Below, piece by piece: positions 8,753-20,300 of a stretch of DNA of 64,000 nt. The translations under genes and the position numbers were made by a program. How positions within the stretch are numbered: position 1 is the stretch's first letter; each line of letters opens with the position of its first letter. Source of the DNA: Listeria goaensis (GTDB taxonomy: Bacteria; Bacillota; Bacilli; Lactobacillales; Listeriaceae); assembly GCF_900186125.1 (NCBI RefSeq), contig NZ_FYBQ01000006.1, positions 1 through 64,000 of the forward strand, read 5' to 3'. A model generated the notes under the pieces. That model made no database searches, was not told the origin of the DNA, and saw only the letters and a program-made list of their open reading frames with translations.

Positions 8753-10813
8753 TTATTCGTTGTCTTTTTTATCTTGTGGTTTTTCTTCTGCACTTTCAGC
8801 TTCTTCTGATGTCGTTTCTTGCGTTTTCTCTTCAGTTGCTTCTTCGTGCTTCAATTCCGCTTTTTCTTCATCAAAAGATTTTGGTTCTTCATCATCTTTT
8901 TCGGAAGGATATTCTTCAACCGTTAATGTATCCGCATCTGGAGGCATTACACCGTCATCAAATAGCGAACGAATTTGGCGAGCATCTAGCGTTTCCACTT
9001 CAAGAAGTGTTTCCGCGATTAGAACATGTTGCTCTTTATGTTCTAAAAGAATATTTTTGGCGCGGTCGTAACAGTAGCGAATAAGGCTTTGAACTTCTGT
9101 GTCAATTTCATAAGCAATCTTATCAGAGAATCCTTTATCGCTCCCGAAGTCGCGACCCATGAACACTTGACCGTTTCCTGATGTGAATTGAAGCGGTCCA
9201 ATTTTATCACTCATACCCCATTCTGTTACCATGCGGCGTGCAATTTCTGTTGCGCGTTCAAAGTCATTACTTGCGCCTGTTGTAACTTCACCGAACGTAA
9301 TTTCTTCAGCAACACGTCCACCAAGCAAGCCCGTAATTCGGTCAAGAAGTTCTGCTTTCGTCATTAAGAAGCGGTCTTCTTTCGGAAGCATGACAGCGTA
9401 ACCGCCGGCTTGTCCACGTGGAACAATGGTTACTTTATGAACTGTTTCGGCTTCATCAAGCACCATACCAACAACTGTATGTCCACTTTCGTGGTAAGCA
9501 ACTGTGCGGCGTTCTTTTTTAGAAATAACGCGATTTTTCTTAGCAGGACCAGCAATAACGCGGTCGCTCGCTTCGTCTAAATCACTCATATCAATTTGCT
9601 TTTTATCAGCACGAGCAGCAACTAATGCCGCTTCATTTAGTAAGTTTTCTAGGTCTGCCCCGGAGAAACCAGGCGTACGTTGCGCAATCGCTTTTAAATC
9701 AACACTTTTGGCTAAAGGTTTGTTTCTAGCGTGTACGCGTAATACTGCTTCACGGCCTTTTACGTCTGGGCGGTCAACCATAATTTGACGGTCAAAACGG
9801 CCTGGACGAAGAAGGGCTGGGTCAAGTACATCTGCACGGTTCGTTGCTGCGATAATGATAATACCTTCATTACCACCGAAACCATCCATTTCAACGAGCA
9901 ATTGGTTAAGCGTTTGTTCACGTTCATCGTGACCACCGCCCATGCCAGCACCACGCTGACGACCTACAGCATCAATTTCATCGATAAAGATAATACATGG
10001 CGCATTTTTCTTCGCATTTTCGAACAAATCACGAACACGGCTCGCACCGACACCAACAAACATTTCTACAAAGTCAGAACCACTGATTGAGAAGAATGGC
10101 ACACCCGCTTCTCCTGCTACAGCACGGGCAAGTAACGTTTTACCTGTTCCCGGTGGTCCGACTAAAAGCACACCTTTTGGAATACGTGCACCTAAATCAG
10201 CAAATTTACGCGGATCTTTCAAGAACTCAACCACTTCAACAAGTTCTTGTTTCTCCTCATCTGCTCCTGCAACATCTGTAAATCGCACTTTCTTCTTATC
10301 GTCATTGTAAAGTTTTGCTTTGCTCTTACCAAAGCTCATCACTTTACCACCGCCACCACCTTGTGACTGGCTCATTAAGAAGAAGAACAGGATAATGATA
10401 ATTAGGAACGGAATAATGGAAGAAAGGAAGGTAACCCATCCATTATTTTGTTTAGCTGGGACAACTTCCCATTTAGTTTTATTGCTATCTGCTTCTTTTT
10501 GCATATCCGTTAATAGCGTATCACTACTAAGCGCATAAGTTGTGAAGGCCGTATCACTTTTATTTTGGCCTAATACTTTCTTATCATCCTCTGATGATTT
10601 ATCTGAAGATTTAAATTCACCTTCAATTGTATAAACACTGCGATCAGGTTGGATAGTAAATGATTTTACATCCCCGTCCTCCAGTTTCGTCATAAACTCT
10701 GAATAACTAATATCCTTGGCTGCCTCTTTATTATTGTTAAAGGAAGCTACAATTCCAATGATGACTAGGAATATTATGACATAAAATATTGCATTTCTAA
10801 AAAATCTGTTCAT
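8753..10813 (-). CDS. ftsH: ATP-dependent membrane zinc metalloprotease FtsH
   Basis: Membrane AAA+ protease that degrades unassembled membrane and short-lived proteins. Two N-terminal transmembrane segments lie at about residues 9-25 and 129-147 around an extracytoplasmic loop. Walker A is GPPGTGKT (219-226) and Walker B is IIFIDEID with the SRH arginines following. The zinc motif HESGH is at residues 441-445. The 686 residues match Listeria FtsH; the C-terminal 60 residues are very acidic and low-complexity. SD GGAGGAGG precedes the ATG. A TATAAT (plus-strand 10843-10848) about 30 bases upstream is a probable -10. Confidence 0.97.
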   Translation of the reverse strand: MNRFFRNAIFYVIIFLVIIGIVASFNNNKEAAKDISYSEFMTKLEDGDVKSFTIQPDRSVYTIEGEFKSSDKSSEDDKKVLGQNKSDTAFTTYALSSDTLLTDMQKEADSNKTKWEVVPAKQNNGWVTFLSSIIPFLIIIILFFFLMSQSQGGGGGKVMSFGKSKAKLYNDDKKKVRFTDVAGADEEKQELVEVVEFLKDPRKFADLGARIPKGVLLVGPPGTGKTLLARAVAGEAGVPFFSISGSDFVEMFVGVGASRVRDLFENAKKNAPCIIFIDEIDAVGRQRGAGMGGGHDEREQTLNQLLVEMDGFGGNEGIIIIAATNRADVLDPALLRPGRFDRQIMVDRPDVKGREAVLRVHARNKPLAKSVDLKAIAQRTPGFSGADLENLLNEAALVAARADKKQIDMSDLDEASDRVIAGPAKKNRVISKKERRTVAYHESGHTVVGMVLDEAETVHKVTIVPRGQAGGYAVMLPKEDRFLMTKAELLDRITGLLGGRVAEEITFGEVTTGASNDFERATEIARRMVTEWGMSDKIGPLQFTSGNGQVFMGRDFGSDKGFSDKIAYEIDTEVQSLIRYCYDRAKNILLEHKEQHVLIAETLLEVETLDARQIRSLFDDGVMPPDADTLTVEEYPSEKDDEEPKSFDEEKAELKHEEATEEKTQETTSEEAESAEEKPQDKKDNE

Positions 10814-11118
10814 TCCGTACCTCCTCCCACGTAAGAGCCTGGATTATACTTTTAAAATTGGCTTCAAGGAAACAACAAACTTTTCCCTATTTTTCCGAAA
10901 AAACACATCCGAAATTCAATTTCTCTCACGAAGATTCATTTATTAGTAAAGTCATTCCCCAATAGGTATTATGAGCTAAAAAACTAAGATTAATAATAGC
11001 ATAACGCTGGCGTGTTGCCTACTAATTTGCATGTTTCGCAAAATTTCTACTTACTTTATCAACCTTTTTACTTATACTTTACATTTTAGCAAAAAAGCGT
11101 GGCAAAAGTGAAATTTTA
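10814..11118. other. Intergenic region between tilS-hprT and ftsH
   Basis: AT-rich, no ORF of note. It contains the ftsH ribosome-binding site and a probable -10 TATAAT (10843-10848, minus strand) with no strong -35. I see no convincing terminator for tilS-hprT, only a short AGTGA/TCACT palindrome at its stop, so some readthrough into ftsH is possible. Confidence 0.5.
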
Positions 11119-13059
11119 TCACTCCGAATAAATTTCCGGTTTTAAAACACCAATATACGGTAAGTTACGATATCTTTCAGCAAAATCAAGTCCGTACCCA
11201 ACGACAAATTCATTTGGGACAATAAACCCAACATAGTCGGCATCAATATCAACATTTCGGCCTTCTGGTTTATCGAGTAACGTTACGAGCTTCACCGATT
11301 TTGCTTTTCGATACTTAATCAAGTCTACTAAATAACTAAGTGTACGTCCGCTATCAATAATATCTTCTACAATTAAAACATCTCGTCCTTCAACAGATGT
11401 ATTTAAATCTTTAATGATTTTGACTTCACCAGACGAAACCATGCCATTTCCGTAACTTGAAACGTCCATGAAATCCATTTCTAAGTAGGTGTCGACTCGT
11501 TTAATTAAATCTGTCATAAACGGCGTTGCACCTTTTAACACGCCAATAACTAGCGGATTACGTCCCTCATATTCTGTCGTTAACTCAACACCAAGCTCAC
11601 GAATCTTCTTTTGAATTTCCTCTTCACTAATTAGCACCTTTTGAATATCGTTATGCATGCTTTTCTTTCCTCCTAAATTCTTGCTATACCTCATAATAAA
11701 TTGCTTTTTTTCGCGACTTGGTTTTACAACATAACAGGATTCCTTAACACCTGGCACCCACAAAACTTTCCCATTATCATCTGTTACAACAGGAATCGTA
11801 TCTCGTAAGAATTTAGGGATTTTAGCATCGATAAAAATGTCTTTTAATTTTTTCGTCCCGCCAGTCCCTTTGAGTGTCATTCTGTCACCCGGAAGGCGAT
11901 TACGAATAACAAGGGGTAAGGAAACGGCCTCAGCATCTATAATAATGCCATTTAGGCCTGCTGTTTGAACGACAGAGCTTTTTTGTCGCATTTTAAAAAC
12001 AGAACCGTCTAACATTTCAATCCGATCATTCGGAGCTATCTGATAATAAAATTCCTTCTTTACCTCTTCTTTATAGAAAAATGCTTCTAGTTGGTCATAT
12101 GTACGCCTAAAGATGACGTTTTTTGGCAAATTGAGTGTGGCAGAAGGATTATTTCCATGAATAACACCATAAATTGCTTCTATATGACGCTTTGAAATAT
12201 CTTGAATATCATTATTATACAGATATTTTAATAGTAAATGAATTATGCGCCGTTGTAAAGGATTCGCCATATTTTCTACTGCATTTCGCTCTATTTTAAC
12301 AAAGCCCTCTTCTTTTACAGCAATTTTCTCAAATTCGGACAGTGCCATTTCATCTAAAAAGTGAAAATCCTCCCACGTTTCATCCGAAAAATTTTTAAAA
12401 TGCTCAGCAATGCCAACGTTTTCCTTTTCAAGTAGCGGAACAATATGTTTTCTAAAACGATTCCGCGTAAAATTATCCATTTCATTAGATGCATCGACAA
12501 CAAATGGAAGCTTATGTTCCGACGTATAGGCTAAAATATCTTTTTTCGAAACGGAAAGAAACGGACGAATAACATGACCTTCACCCAGCATACGCATAGG
12601 ACGGATTCCAGAAAGCCCCGTACCTGAACTTCCGCGAACAAGACGCATCAAAATCGTTTCAATTTGATCATCAGCATGGTGCGCAAGCGCAATTTTCTGA
12701 ATCCCCGACTCCAGCATCGACTCCTCAAAAAAACGATACCTCACAAGACGCGCCGTCTCTTCAATCCCTCTTTTTTCAGAAACCGCCAAGCTCTGAACGT
12801 CTACTTTCTTTTGGATAAAAGCAAGATTGTGCCTCTCCGCAAAGCTGCGAACGAAATCCGCTTCCTCGTCTGACTCAGCGCGAAGCAAATGATTCACGTG
12901 GAGAACAACTAGATTGTTTGCGCCTTGGCGATTCATTAGGAAATGCAGCAACGCCAAAGAATCCGGACCACCTGAAACTGCGACAAGCAACTTTTCATTT
13001 GGCCGGATTAGGTCATATTTCACTATTTCATTTTCAACACGTCTTAAAAAATCATCCAT
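11119..13059 (-). CDS. tilS-hprT: Fused tRNA(Ile)-lysidine synthase / hypoxanthine phosphoribosyltransferase
   Basis: Two enzymes are in one reading frame of 646 residues. Residues 1 to about 465 are TilS, which puts lysidine at C34 of tRNA-Ile2: the ATP pyrophosphatase loop SGGPDS is at 29-34 and the TilS C-terminal domain follows. Residues 468-646 are HPRT, the purine salvage enzyme, with the PRPP motif [15 protein letters not shown] second ATG at 11658 opens exactly at the normal HPRT N-terminus and has AGGAGG 10 bases upstream, so free HPRT may also be made. The long start at 13059 follows AGAAAGG. Fusion is typical of Listeria; Bacillus keeps separate genes. Confidence 0.93.
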   Translation of the reverse strand: MDDFLRRVENEIVKYDLIRPNEKLLVAVSGGPDSLALLHFLMNRQGANNLVVLHVNHLLRAESDEEADFVRSFAERHNLAFIQKKVDVQSLAVSEKRGIEETARLVRYRFFEESMLESGIQKIALAHHADDQIETILMRLVRGSSGTGLSGIRPMRMLGEGHVIRPFLSVSKKDILAYTSEHKLPFVVDASNEMDNFTRNRFRKHIVPLLEKENVGIAEHFKNFSDETWEDFHFLDEMALSEFEKIAVKEEGFVKIERNAVENMANPLQRRIIHLLLKYLYNNDIQDISKRHIEAIYGVIHGNNPSATLNLPKNVIFRRTYDQLEAFFYKEEVKKEFYYQIAPNDRIEMLDGSVFKMRQKSSVVQTAGLNGIIIDAEAVSLPLVIRNRLPGDRMTLKGTGGTKKLKDIFIDAKIPKFLRDTIPVVTDDNGKVLWVPGVKESCYVVKPSREKKQFIMRYSKNLGGKKSMHNDIQKVLISEEEIQKKIRELGVELTTEYEGRNPLVIGVLKGATPFMTDLIKRVDTYLEMDFMDVSSYGNGMVSSGEVKIIKDLNTSVEGRDVLIVEDIIDSGRTLSYLVDLIKYRKAKSVKLVTLLDKPEGRNVDIDADYVGFIVPNEFVVGYGLDFAERYRNLPYIGVLKPEIYSE

Positions 13060-13096
13060 GAAAAAAGACCTTTCTTCCATCTTTATATGAGAAAAC

Positions 13097-13119
13097 AAGG
13101 ATGGGCTTCACCCATCCTA
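13097..13119 (-). terminator. yabR terminator
   Basis: AGGATGGG and CCCATCCT (13098-13105 with 13111-13118) form a stem with loop CTTCA, with TTGTTTTC following on the minus strand. It lies about 20 bases after the yabR stop and about 40 bases before the tilS start. Confidence 0.7.
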
Positions 13120-13138
13120 ATTTATTTCTATAATCGGT

Positions 13139-13564
13139 TTAGCCGCGACGAGCGCCACGACCACCACGTTTTGATTCTGTTTGACGTTTAATTGTCGATA
13201 GACGATCTTCACTATCTTTTAAAAATTGAGCCATGATATCTTCAAAATTCTCCGCTGGCTTCGCACTTCTTACCGGCTTCTTATTGAATTTAGGCTTCTT
13301 ATCGTAATTGCGTTCTGGACGCTCTGGACGATCTACAGCTTTACGAATTGAAAGACCAATTTTCCCGTCATCAGAAACATTCATAATTTTAACGGTAACT
13401 TCATCCCCAACAGTCAAAATATCATTAATATCTTTCACATAATTATCTGCAACCTCACTAATATGGACCAGACCTGTTTTGCCACCTTCAAGCTCCACAA
13501 ACGCTCCAAAATTAGTAATCCCAGTAACTTTCCCTTGCAACTTGTTGCCTACTTCGATCGACAT
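13139..13564 (-). CDS. yabR: S1-domain RNA-binding protein, YabR family
   Basis: 141 residues. One S1 RNA-binding domain (about residues 5-73: KVTGITNFGAFVELEGGKTGLVHISEV) is followed by a basic, arginine- and lysine-rich tail ending in RGGRGARRG. B. subtilis YabR and related S1 proteins are thought to contact ribosomes or mRNA; the exact role is not settled. It lies between divIC and tilS, as in Bacillus. Confidence 0.93.
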   Translation of the reverse strand: MSIEVGNKLQGKVTGITNFGAFVELEGGKTGLVHISEVADNYVKDINDILTVGDEVTVKIMNVSDDGKIGLSIRKAVDRPERPERNYDKKPKFNKKPVRSAKPAENFEDIMAQFLKDSEDRLSTIKRQTESKRGGRGARRG

Positions 13565-13648
13565 AAAAAAAAGCTTCCTCCTTAAAAATCACTCTTTACA
13601 ACATTTATTATAACGTTATTTAAAGCCATGTCAAAATAGTTTGCTCTA

Positions 13649-14041
13649 CTAATTTGACGATGTTTTTTTCTCATCATCTCCAGTTGGCGTATTAAAAATA
13701 ATCTCGCCTTCCTTCGAAAGATAATACTCGCTTCTAGCTAGTTTCGCAATATAATCATCATCATGCAATTTATTGATTTGACTCTTCAAAGCTTTTTCTT
13801 CCTTTTTTGAATCAGCGAGCTTTTGCTCTGTTTTTACTTTTTCAGTTTTTTTCTCTTGTAACAATAATGCTTGTTTTGTATAAGTGAAAAATAACGCACC
13901 GAAAACAATGACTAAAACAACTACAAGGCCTGTAAGCCTTCTAGCTAAGGCAACGCGACGACGATTTTTAATTTTCTTCAACGTTTGCGTGTCTTTAATA
14001 TAGCGATTCTGCATACGCGTCACATTTTTTTCATTCTTCAT
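13649..14041 (-). CDS. divIC: Septum formation protein DivIC (FtsB-like)
   Basis: Bitopic division protein of the FtsL-DivIC-DivIB complex. The 130-residue protein has a basic cytoplasmic N-terminus and one transmembrane segment (about 36-56). A coiled coil follows (about 58-95; LLLQEKKTEKVKTEQKLADSKKEEKAL). The extracellular part ends in a conserved YIAKLARSEYYLSKEGE motif. Its place next to yabR and the S4-domain gene matches B. subtilis, but here two lipoprotein genes on the other strand separate it from rqcP. Confidence 0.95.
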   Translation of the reverse strand: MKNEKNVTRMQNRYIKDTQTLKKIKNRRRVALARRLTGLVVVLVIVFGALFFTYTKQALLLQEKKTEKVKTEQKLADSKKEEKALKSQINKLHDDDYIAKLARSEYYLSKEGEIIFNTPTGDDEKKTSSN

Positions 14042-14263
14042 CTATCGCACCTCCTAGTCAAGTAAAAAGATTCTCCTATCTAAAATAATAACAATTTTTT
14101 TTCTGTTTGTCTATTGGTATCCGTGAAATCGACTATTTTTTTACAAAAATAAAAACCGTTGAAAAAACAATGACTACGTAGGCTTAAAATTCTTTTCCCA
14201 TTGGTTAATTTTTTATGTTAAACTAAAACGATAATTGTCAAAACATAAAAAGGAGTATACAAC

Positions 14264-14809
14264 ATGAAAAAAATGATTTTTAGCTTGTTAATTGTTTTAC
14301 CTTTAACTTTACTCGGAGGTTGCGGTAACGTAGTTGATGATGCACACGCTGGCAAGTGGTCGCTAAAAAATTTCACTCTGCTTATCGATGGTAAAGAAAG
14401 GAAAGGAAGTATTACACCCGTTGGCCATATAAAAATTTCCGCTAATGGTAAAGTCGAAGAAAAAACCATCAATGGTGATGTCAAATCAACAGCTGACTAT
14501 AAGCTTGAGCCTGTGGACGAAAAAGGAAAATATCGGTTAACGGGCGATTATAAAAAAAGTATTACCCTACCTTACAAAACGGATTTAGATAAAGAATTTG
14601 CGAAAAGTACACTTGCCGATTTGAAATCATCAGAAGAGCTTAGCGATGTTTCGGGGAAAGAAAAAAATGGCGAGTACCGTATCGAATATACCCAAAAATT
14701 TTCTACGGGCATCCGAATTAATTTAAAATTTAAAAACAAGACCCTTGTCCAAACTCAATTCAATAAAAATTACGGAAATGCAAAAAGTACCTCCATTTTC
14801 ACAAAATAA
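14264..14809 (+). CDS. Putative small lipoprotein, first of a tandem pair
   Basis: 181 residues. A signal peptide with lipobox LLGGC (Cys20) predicts a lipid-anchored extracellular protein. After the anchor comes the pattern AGKWSLKNFTLLIDG and alternating beta-rich stretches ending in NKTLVQTQFNK. This looks like a lipocalin-like small lipoprotein, but I do not recognise a named family. SD AAAGGAG precedes the ATG; TTGGTT, 17 bases, then TAAAAC upstream is a weak promoter. It is followed 26 bases later by a paralogue. Both run against the surrounding genes and interrupt the conserved divIC-rqcP order, so they are probably a lineage insertion. Confidence 0.8.
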   Translation: MKKMIFSLLIVLPLTLLGGCGNVVDDAHAGKWSLKNFTLLIDGKERKGSITPVGHIKISANGKVEEKTINGDVKSTADYKLEPVDEKGKYRLTGDYKKSITLPYKTDLDKEFAKSTLADLKSSEELSDVSGKEKNGEYRIEYTQKFSTGIRINLKFKNKTLVQTQFNKNYGNAKSTSIFTK

Positions 14810-14835
14810 CTTTACTAACTTAGGAGAATTACTAT

Positions 14836-15408
14836 ATGAAAAAATTTATTTTTAGCACTCTATTTATTTTAATCCTTGCACTTCTCAGTGGTTGTGGGAG
14901 CAAAATCGACAAACAGTATGTAGGGACTTGGAATATTGAAGAATCGACCGTAACTCTTGACGACGAGGAGCCTATGACTTATGATGCGAAAGGTAGCCAT
15001 GTCAAAACACATATCGAAATTTCTTCCAACGGGGAAGTGAAGCATACGGTTAAGAATATGGTTGAAACAACTATCACGAAGTATCAGACGAAACCTCGCC
15101 AAGATAAAGAGGGATATGAGTTAACAGGCGAAGTAAAAGTACTTAAAATCTATTCATATAAAACCGCTTCCGATAGAGGGAGCATCCCTACTCATTTAAA
15201 TAGTCTTAAAAAAAATAAAAATATAAGTCAAATAACAGAAACCGAAAAAAATGATAAATATTATATCGAGTTTACAAAAGAAAACATTTCAGCGACGTTC
15301 AAATTATTAGACGATACACTTATATATGAGCAAGAAGATGAAGACTTTTCTTCAATAACAAACGTCCGCTCATCTTTTACAAAACAAAAAGAAGCCCAAA
15401 CCAATTAA
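14836..15408 (+). CDS. Putative small lipoprotein, second of a tandem pair
   Basis: 190 residues. Lipobox LLSGC (Cys20) is followed by a mature part parallel to the preceding gene: YVGTWNIEESTVTLDDE matches AGKWSLKNFTLLIDG, and both contain HIKIS/HIEISSNGEV and a KYQTKP/YKLEP strand. The pair is therefore a tandem duplication that has diverged widely. SD TAGGAG lies upstream. Its last codons form the left arm of a bidirectional terminator shared with rqcP. Function unknown. Confidence 0.8.
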   Translation: MKKFIFSTLFILILALLSGCGSKIDKQYVGTWNIEESTVTLDDEEPMTYDAKGSHVKTHIEISSNGEVKHTVKNMVETTITKYQTKPRQDKEGYELTGEVKVLKIYSYKTASDRGSIPTHLNSLKKNKNISQITETEKNDKYYIEFTKENISATFKLLDDTLIYEQEDEDFSSITNVRSSFTKQKEAQTN

Positions 15409-15430
15409 CGACTTGGTTTGGGCTTTTTTT
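15390..15430. terminator. Bidirectional terminator, lipoproteins / rqcP
   Basis: AAGCCCAAACCAA (15392-15404) pairs with TTGGTTTGGGCTT (15413-15425), with T-rich tails in both directions. It overlaps the end of the second lipoprotein gene. Confidence 0.85.
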
Positions 15431-15692
15431 ATTCAGCATCATTTCGCGTTTCGCTTATAATCGTATACATTTCTGCAGCTGCTTCTTTTCTGGCATTTTC
15501 TTCTAAACGGTCGATTTTCGCTGTCACCGTTTTTGGACCAAAGCGAATAACAAGCTCGTCACCTACTTTTACATTTGTACCTGGTTTGGCAACAACTCCG
15601 TTAATTGCAATTCGCCCTTTTTCAGCTACTTCTTTTGCAACTGTACGGCGTTTTATTAATCTAGAAACTTTTAAAAATTTATCTAAACGCAT
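15429..15692 (-). CDS. rqcP: S4-domain RNA-binding protein RqcP (YabO/Hsp15 family)
   Basis: 87 residues forming one S4 RNA-binding domain ([21 protein letters not shown]...[16 protein letters not shown]). In B. subtilis RqcP binds the 50S subunit and supports alanine tailing by RqcH in ribosome quality control. It is 14 bases from the flippase gene and follows mfd in the usual order. The name is by family and synteny. Confidence 0.9.
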   Translation of the reverse strand: MRLDKFLKVSRLIKRRTVAKEVAEKGRIAINGVVAKPGTNVKVGDELVIRFGPKTVTAKIDRLEENARKEAAAEMYTIISETRNDAE

Positions 15693-15706
15693 TTTTTTAC
15701 ACCTCT

Positions 15707-17299
15707 TTATTTATTTTTTACTACCTTTTGACTGAGCCATAATAATCTGGCGCCAAATGGTAGGTATGTGAAATCACGAGCAGTGAGCAGTTTGTAGCGG
15801 AGCGCGAAGATTAAAAATACGCCGCCGCCAAGTGCTACACTTAGGACTGCTTGTACGGCGCTGCCTGTTCTTGTTACGGCGGGCGCAAGCCACTCCCACA
15901 ACACTGGGAACACACACATCACAAGAAGGGCGCCGCATAAATTGAAGATGGTCTGCCGTTCGAAAAATGGCACGTCGGCATTCTGCTTTAGTGCAAAATA
16001 ACAAACCACTAAAATAACAAAGAGACCGCTACACGTGGCTAAAGACGCGCCGAGCGTGGCGTAACGGGGGACAAGAAATGCGTTCGCTGCACATTTTGTT
16101 ATTGCCCCAATTAAAACGGCCACTGCGGGAACGGAAATCTTGCCGAAGCCTTGCAAAATGCTGCTTGTCATAATGATAAGCGAGCTCAAAAAGACGGCGG
16201 GCATAAAAAGCTGCAAGACTAGCGTGCCGTCGCTCGTTTCAAAGAGCATCTGGTTTAGCGGGCGCATGATGACGATAAGTCCGACTGTTTCTGCGGCGGA
16301 TAAAATGAGTGTGAGTTTCATGCCGAGAAGCACGGAGCGTTCCAATTTTTTGCGTTCGCCGCTCACTCGTGCCGCGGTGATCATTGGTACAAGCGCAAGC
16401 GCAAGGCCGGTTGAAAGGACTAGACCGAGCTGTAAAATGGGCTGCCCTCTATCGTATACCCCTTTAAGCGATTTAGCTACTAAATCTGGAATGCCACCTT
16501 CAATCATTAGGCGATAGACTTGAAAGGAATCGAGCAGTTGGAAAATAATTAGCATGGCGCTAACTGTACAAATGGCTAGACTTTGAATGAGAAACGCCTT
16601 AGCAATTCCTCGCTTTTCAGTTTTGCTCGGGAAGCTTCCCCAAACTTTTAAGCCACCTTCGGAAAGTCTTTTCTTATGAAAATGCCTTAATATTAAGACG
16701 GCAGCAAGTCCGCCGAAAAAGGCGCCGCTCATGGCCATACTGCCTGCTGTGTAGAGGCTTTGGCCGCTTTTGACTGCGAGCCATGCGCCGACGATGATGA
16801 TGCCGACGCGAATGAGCTGTTCGATGGTTTGTGAAACGGCGGTTGGTATCATGTCATCTTGGCCTTGGAAATAGCCGCGCAAAAAAGCGAGTTGCGGTGT
16901 GAGCAGGAAAACAAAACTTACGGTTTGAATGAGCGGTGCAAGTTGCAAGTCGCCCATCATATTTGCGATGCTGTACGCGAAGGCAAATAGAAATAGAAAC
17001 AGTAAGATGCTCACTACTCGGAGTGTCCGGTAAATGGATTGCAAAATAATTTGTTGGCGCCTCGTGTTTCCTTCAGCTTCGGCCATCATTTTCGAAATGA
17101 CAACTGGGAAGCCGCCTAGCGCAAAAGTCATCGCAATCCCGTAAAACGGATAAACTTGTTGAAAAATATAAAAACCGACATCGCCGACCATGTTTTGGAA
17201 CGGTACACGATAAATGGCGCTTAGAATTTTGGAAATTAGCGAGGCAATTGTGAGCCACATTGCGCCGCGCATTAAGTTTTTAATCGAGCGTTCTGACAT
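15707..17299 (-). CDS. Polysaccharide biosynthesis flippase, MATE/MurJ-like (SpoVB/YabM family)
   Basis: 530-residue integral membrane protein with about 14 predicted transmembrane segments and the family start [26 protein letters not shown]. Members move lipid-linked glycans across the membrane; relatives include SpoVB and YtgP/MurJ. The gene corresponds to yabM, between mfd and yabO in B. subtilis, so a cell wall or polysaccharide precursor substrate is likely but unproven. Confidence 0.88.
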   Translation of the reverse strand: MSERSIKNLMRGAMWLTIASLISKILSAIYRVPFQNMVGDVGFYIFQQVYPFYGIAMTFALGGFPVVISKMMAEAEGNTRRQQIILQSIYRTLRVVSILLFLFLFAFAYSIANMMGDLQLAPLIQTVSFVFLLTPQLAFLRGYFQGQDDMIPTAVSQTIEQLIRVGIIIVGAWLAVKSGQSLYTAGSMAMSGAFFGGLAAVLILRHFHKKRLSEGGLKVWGSFPSKTEKRGIAKAFLIQSLAICTVSAMLIIFQLLDSFQVYRLMIEGGIPDLVAKSLKGVYDRGQPILQLGLVLSTGLALALVPMITAARVSGERKKLERSVLLGMKLTLILSAAETVGLIVIMRPLNQMLFETSDGTLVLQLFMPAVFLSSLIIMTSSILQGFGKISVPAVAVLIGAITKCAANAFLVPRYATLGASLATCSGLFVILVVCYFALKQNADVPFFERQTIFNLCGALLVMCVFPVLWEWLAPAVTRTGSAVQAVLSVALGGGVFLIFALRYKLLTARDFTYLPFGARLLWLSQKVVKNK

Positions 17300-17329
17300 A
17301 CTATGCCGCCTTTCTGCTACATTTCCCCT

Positions 17330-20300
17330 TTAGTTTTCAACCTCACTCGGCTCTTTTAAAGCGGTTTTCAAGTTTTCGATGATGGCTTTCACCGCATACA
17401 GCCATTCCTGCAAACTCTTGTTTTGCACATTCATCGTGAGTTTTAGGCAAGTCCCTTCCATGCCAACACCAACATTTCTCCCGTATTCCGAAATCACTTC
17501 CATCACTTTGTCGCCGCGAATATTTCCCGTTCCTTTTTCCGAGAAGAGAATCGTGATTTTTTTCGCTTCTTCCTTGATTAGCTCTACACCAACAAGAAGC
17601 GCATGCACACGAAGTTCTGTCACCGTAAATAAGTACTCCACTTCTTCTGGATATTCCCCAAAACGATCCATCATATCGCTTTTCAGCGATTCAAGTTCTT
17701 CCACATCTAGGACATTTCGGAAGCGTTTATACATTTCGATTTTCTGTCTGCTGTCCGTAATATAATATTCTGGAATGTAAGCATCAACTTGAATGTCGAT
17801 TTCAACTGGTGCAACGGGTTCTTGTTCTTCCTTCGGCCGGCGCGCTTCAATCGCTTCTTTAAGCATTTGCGAATAAAGGTCAAATCCGACTGAATCAATA
17901 AAGCCATGTTGCTGCGCTCCTAGTATATTACCCGCGCCGCGGATAGACAAATCGCGCATCGCAATTTTAAATCCAGAGCCTAGTTCAGTAAATTCCTTAA
18001 TCGCTTGAAGTCGTTTTTCAGCTTCCTCACGTAGAATTTTATCCTTTTGATACATAAAGTAAGCATAGGCGATGCGGTTCCAACGCCCAACCCGACCACG
18101 TAATTGGTAGAGCTGCGAGAGCCCCATATGATCGGCGTTTTGAACAAACAGCGTATTCACGTTTGGAATATCCACGCCCGTTTCAATAATCGTCGTCGTC
18201 ACTAACACGTCATACTCCCCTTCAAGGAAGCTTAAGATGACCGATTCTAACTCGGATTCTGTCATTTGACCGTGCGCTACAGCCACACGTGCATCTGGAA
18301 CGAGCATGGAAATTTCATCTGCTTTTTGCAAAATCGATTCGACTCGATTATATAAATAATACACTTGTCCCTCACGTGCTAGTTCCCGCTCAATTGCCTC
18401 GCGAACTAAAACGTTATTTTGTTCTGTAACATACGTTTGCACAGGAAATCTATTTGCCGGTGGCGTTTCAATGACAGACAAATCACGCACGCCGAGCATG
18501 GACATGTGTAACGTCCGCGGAATCGGCGTCGCCGTCAAGGTTAAAACATCAATTTTAGACCGGATTTGTTTGATTTTTTCCTTGTGCGTCACACCAAAGC
18601 GTTGTTCCTCGTCGACAATTAGGAAGCCGAGGTCGCGATATTTTACGTCTTTCGAAAGAAGGCGATGCGTCCCGACGACAATGTCCACCGTTCCAGACGC
18701 CAAACCGGAAATTGTTTCGTTTTGTTGTTTCCGCGTTCTAAAACGGCTTAATAGCCCAATATTAATTGGAAAACCTTGGAAGCGTTCTTTCATCGTTTCA
18801 AAATGTTGCTGCGCCAAAATGGTCGTCGGTACTAAAAATGCGACTTGCTTGCCGTCCATGACCGCCTTAAACGCCGCACGAAGCGCAACTTCCGTTTTCC
18901 CGTAACCAACATCTCCAACGAGAAGCCGGTCCATCGGGCGAATGCGTTCCATGTCATGCTTAATTTCCCGAATCGAACGAATTTGGTCTTCAGTTGGTTG
19001 ATACGGAAATGAATCCTCAAATTCGCGCTGCATATCGCTATCCGGACTAAACGCAAAGCCTTTCTCCGCCTCACGTTCTGCGTAAAGCTTAATCAAATCA
19101 TCCGCAATATCTTGCACAGACGCCTTCACTTTTGTTTTGACGCGCTTCCACTCTGAACCGCCAAGCTTATTTAATTTCGGTGCTTTCCCCTCAGCCCCTA
19201 CATATTTTTGGACTAAATCGAGCTGTTCCACAGGGATAAATAATTTGTCTTCACCTTGGTAAACCAGTAGCAAATAATCCTTATGAACACCGCTAATTTC
19301 AAGGGTTTCCATGCCGACATAGCGTGCGATACCGTGGTTGACGTGAACGACATAATCACCAACTTTAAGTTCCGAATAACTTTGAATTCGTTCAGCATTT
19401 GAAAGTTTCTGGCGTTTTTTAACTTTTTTTGTCTTTTTATTAAAAAGTTCTGTTTCGCTAATGATGACCACTTTTGCAAGCGGTAATTCAAAGCCGTTTT
19501 GGAAGGTACCGATGACAAATTGGACAGCGCCGTATTTTGGCACATCTTCTTCGCGCGTTAAAATGACACTTTCCATGTCATAATCTGCCAAAGTCTGTTG
19601 CATTTTAGTTGCCCGTTCTATGGAAGGCGCCAAAATGACGACCGCATAATTATTTTTGTGCCAGCTATCTAATTCCGTTTTTAAAACAGACATTTGTCCG
19701 TGAAATTGTTGCATTTGTTTATAAACTAAATTGGTTGTTTGCGAAACGCGCATGGCGCTATGTGCTTTTTGGAATAACGTCAAATAAATTTTCGGCGTCC
19801 GCACGCTTTCCATAAGCTCTTTAAAATGGTGGCCCAATTTGACATCGCGCACGGTTTCTAGCCGGCTGAGCGTTTCCGTATGCCATTCTGCTTCTTCTTT
19901 TTCTAAACGTTCGTCGGTTTCTTGAATGCGTCCATACTCGTCTAAAACGAAAAGCATATCTTGTGCGGCATAGTCAAGGAGCGAGGCGGGATCTGGGTAG
20001 GCTAGTCCAATATATTTAAAGAACATATCCGGCTTTATTCCCGAACGAAGCAGTTCCAAATCCGTTTCGATATTTTCCATTAAGCCTTGCTTGTCTTCTT
20101 CGTTTTTCATGTTTTTTAACGTTGCAGCAAGACCTTTTTCAAGGCGCGTCACAATATCTGGGAAATAAGCTTGCTCAAGCAAAATTTCCGTTGCGGGCAA
20201 GATGCGAAATTCAGCAAGTTTCTGATGCGAACGCTGCGTTTCAACATCGAAATAGCGAAGCGAATCAATTTCTGTATCAAAAAGTTCAATGCGCACGGGG

